DNA of 64,000 nt from CAADGY01 sp900696665 (GTDB lineage Bacteria > Acidobacteriota > Terriglobia > Bryobacterales > Bryobacteraceae). Every line of letters starts with the position of its first letter. The stretch's first letter is position 1. Position numbers and translations under genes: made by a program. The notes under the pieces are model-generated. The model saw only the letters and a program-made list of their open reading frames with translations. It was not told the DNA's origin and ran no database searches. The stretch covers positions 1-64,000 of the forward strand of contig JAPSFM010000002.1 in NCBI GenBank assembly GCA_035063885.1, written 5' to 3'. Positions 63,810 to 64,000 of this stretch are shown piece by piece.

Positions 63810-64000
63810 CTACTCCCGCACCTTCAGCACTTCCACCAGATCGAGCTTATAGATCTTTCGCAAGATCCCCGCACCCGAAATTAACGCTGATGCCAACACG
63901 ACGATGGCGGCGAACGCATACGTGCTGGGATCGACGATCACCGGAACGCGGAACAGATCGGTCTGTACATTGCTGATCATAAATGCTCCAAGACCCCTTC
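63810..64000 (-). CDS. FtsX/MacB-type ABC transporter permease, C-terminal part (cut by window edge)
   Basis: The last 62 codons read on the minus strand end in TAG at 63810-63812. The segment AFAAIVVLASALISGAGILR is a membrane helix, and the tail KIYKLDLVEVLKVRE is the characteristic end (RIDPVEALRxE-like) of FtsX-domain permeases of the MacB/LolCE type. The rest of the gene lies beyond the window. The adaptor gene begins three bases further on, so the two form an efflux operon. The substrate is unknown. Confidence 0.8.
   Translation of the reverse strand, partial: RGLGAFMISNVQTDLFRVPVIVDPSTYAFAAIVVLASALISGAGILRKIYKLDLVEVLKVRE

Overview
The window is about 64 kb of GC-rich chromosomal DNA. 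It most likely comes from an acidobacterium of the Solibacter/Bryobacter type (inference). Supporting signs are four large Oar-like TonB-dependent receptors with an N-terminal carboxypeptidase-regulatory-like domain, a VWFA-related protein of the acidobacterial TIGR03436 type, and many Tat-exported enzymes (sulfatases, sugar-active proteins). I saw no rRNA, tRNA or CRISPR array. The only mobile-element trace is the last ~32 codons of an ISKra4-type transposase at the left edge.

Left part (0.27-6.7 kb): one tightly packed, overlapping plus-strand run. It encodes a COG1915/TIGR00300 ornithine-cyclodeaminase-like protein, QueF, a coiled-coil methyltransferase, an SDR oxidoreductase, a sugar-type periplasmic binding lipoprotein without its transporter, an Ldh2-type dehydrogenase and a DUF4256 protein. 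Then come a large TonB receptor (7.2-10.6 kb) and a proteostasis block (11-18.3 kb): small ArsR regulator, ClpB, HtrA/Do protease, an Hsp20 and Lon. ClpB has a candidate promoter with an inverted repeat over it, and Lon is followed by a hairpin terminator.

Middle (18.4-30.2 kb): a secreted FG-GAP protein, a DUF2339 multi-pass membrane protein, two translationally coupled Tat sulfatases, a second TonB receptor, a secreted FAD-dependent oxidoreductase and a HIT protein. From 35.6 to 30.6 kb on the minus strand lies a complete vitamin B12 uptake operon: cobalamin riboswitch, BtuB-like receptor, BtuF, BtuD and BtuC, with every junction overlapping. Upstream of it (41.7-35.7 kb, minus) is a second operon in which a TonB receptor and a small secreted protein are coupled by 4-base overlaps to a membrane histidine kinase and a sigma-54 activator.

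Right part (41.9-64 kb): a DUF4440 protein, a PYROXD2-like FAD oxidoreductase, an AlkA-like glycosylase and the VWFA protein precede what looks like a glycan-utilisation locus. That locus holds a two-domain alpha/beta hydrolase, two paralogous TIM-barrel glycosidase-like proteins, two beta-propeller proteins, a TonB receptor, a DUF5107-TPR protein and a Tat-exported sugar isomerase-like protein. None of its enzymes belongs to a glycosidase family I can name with certainty, so it is the best candidate here for an undescribed pathway. The window ends in an RND/MacB-type efflux pair (adaptor plus the C-terminus of an FtsX-type permease).
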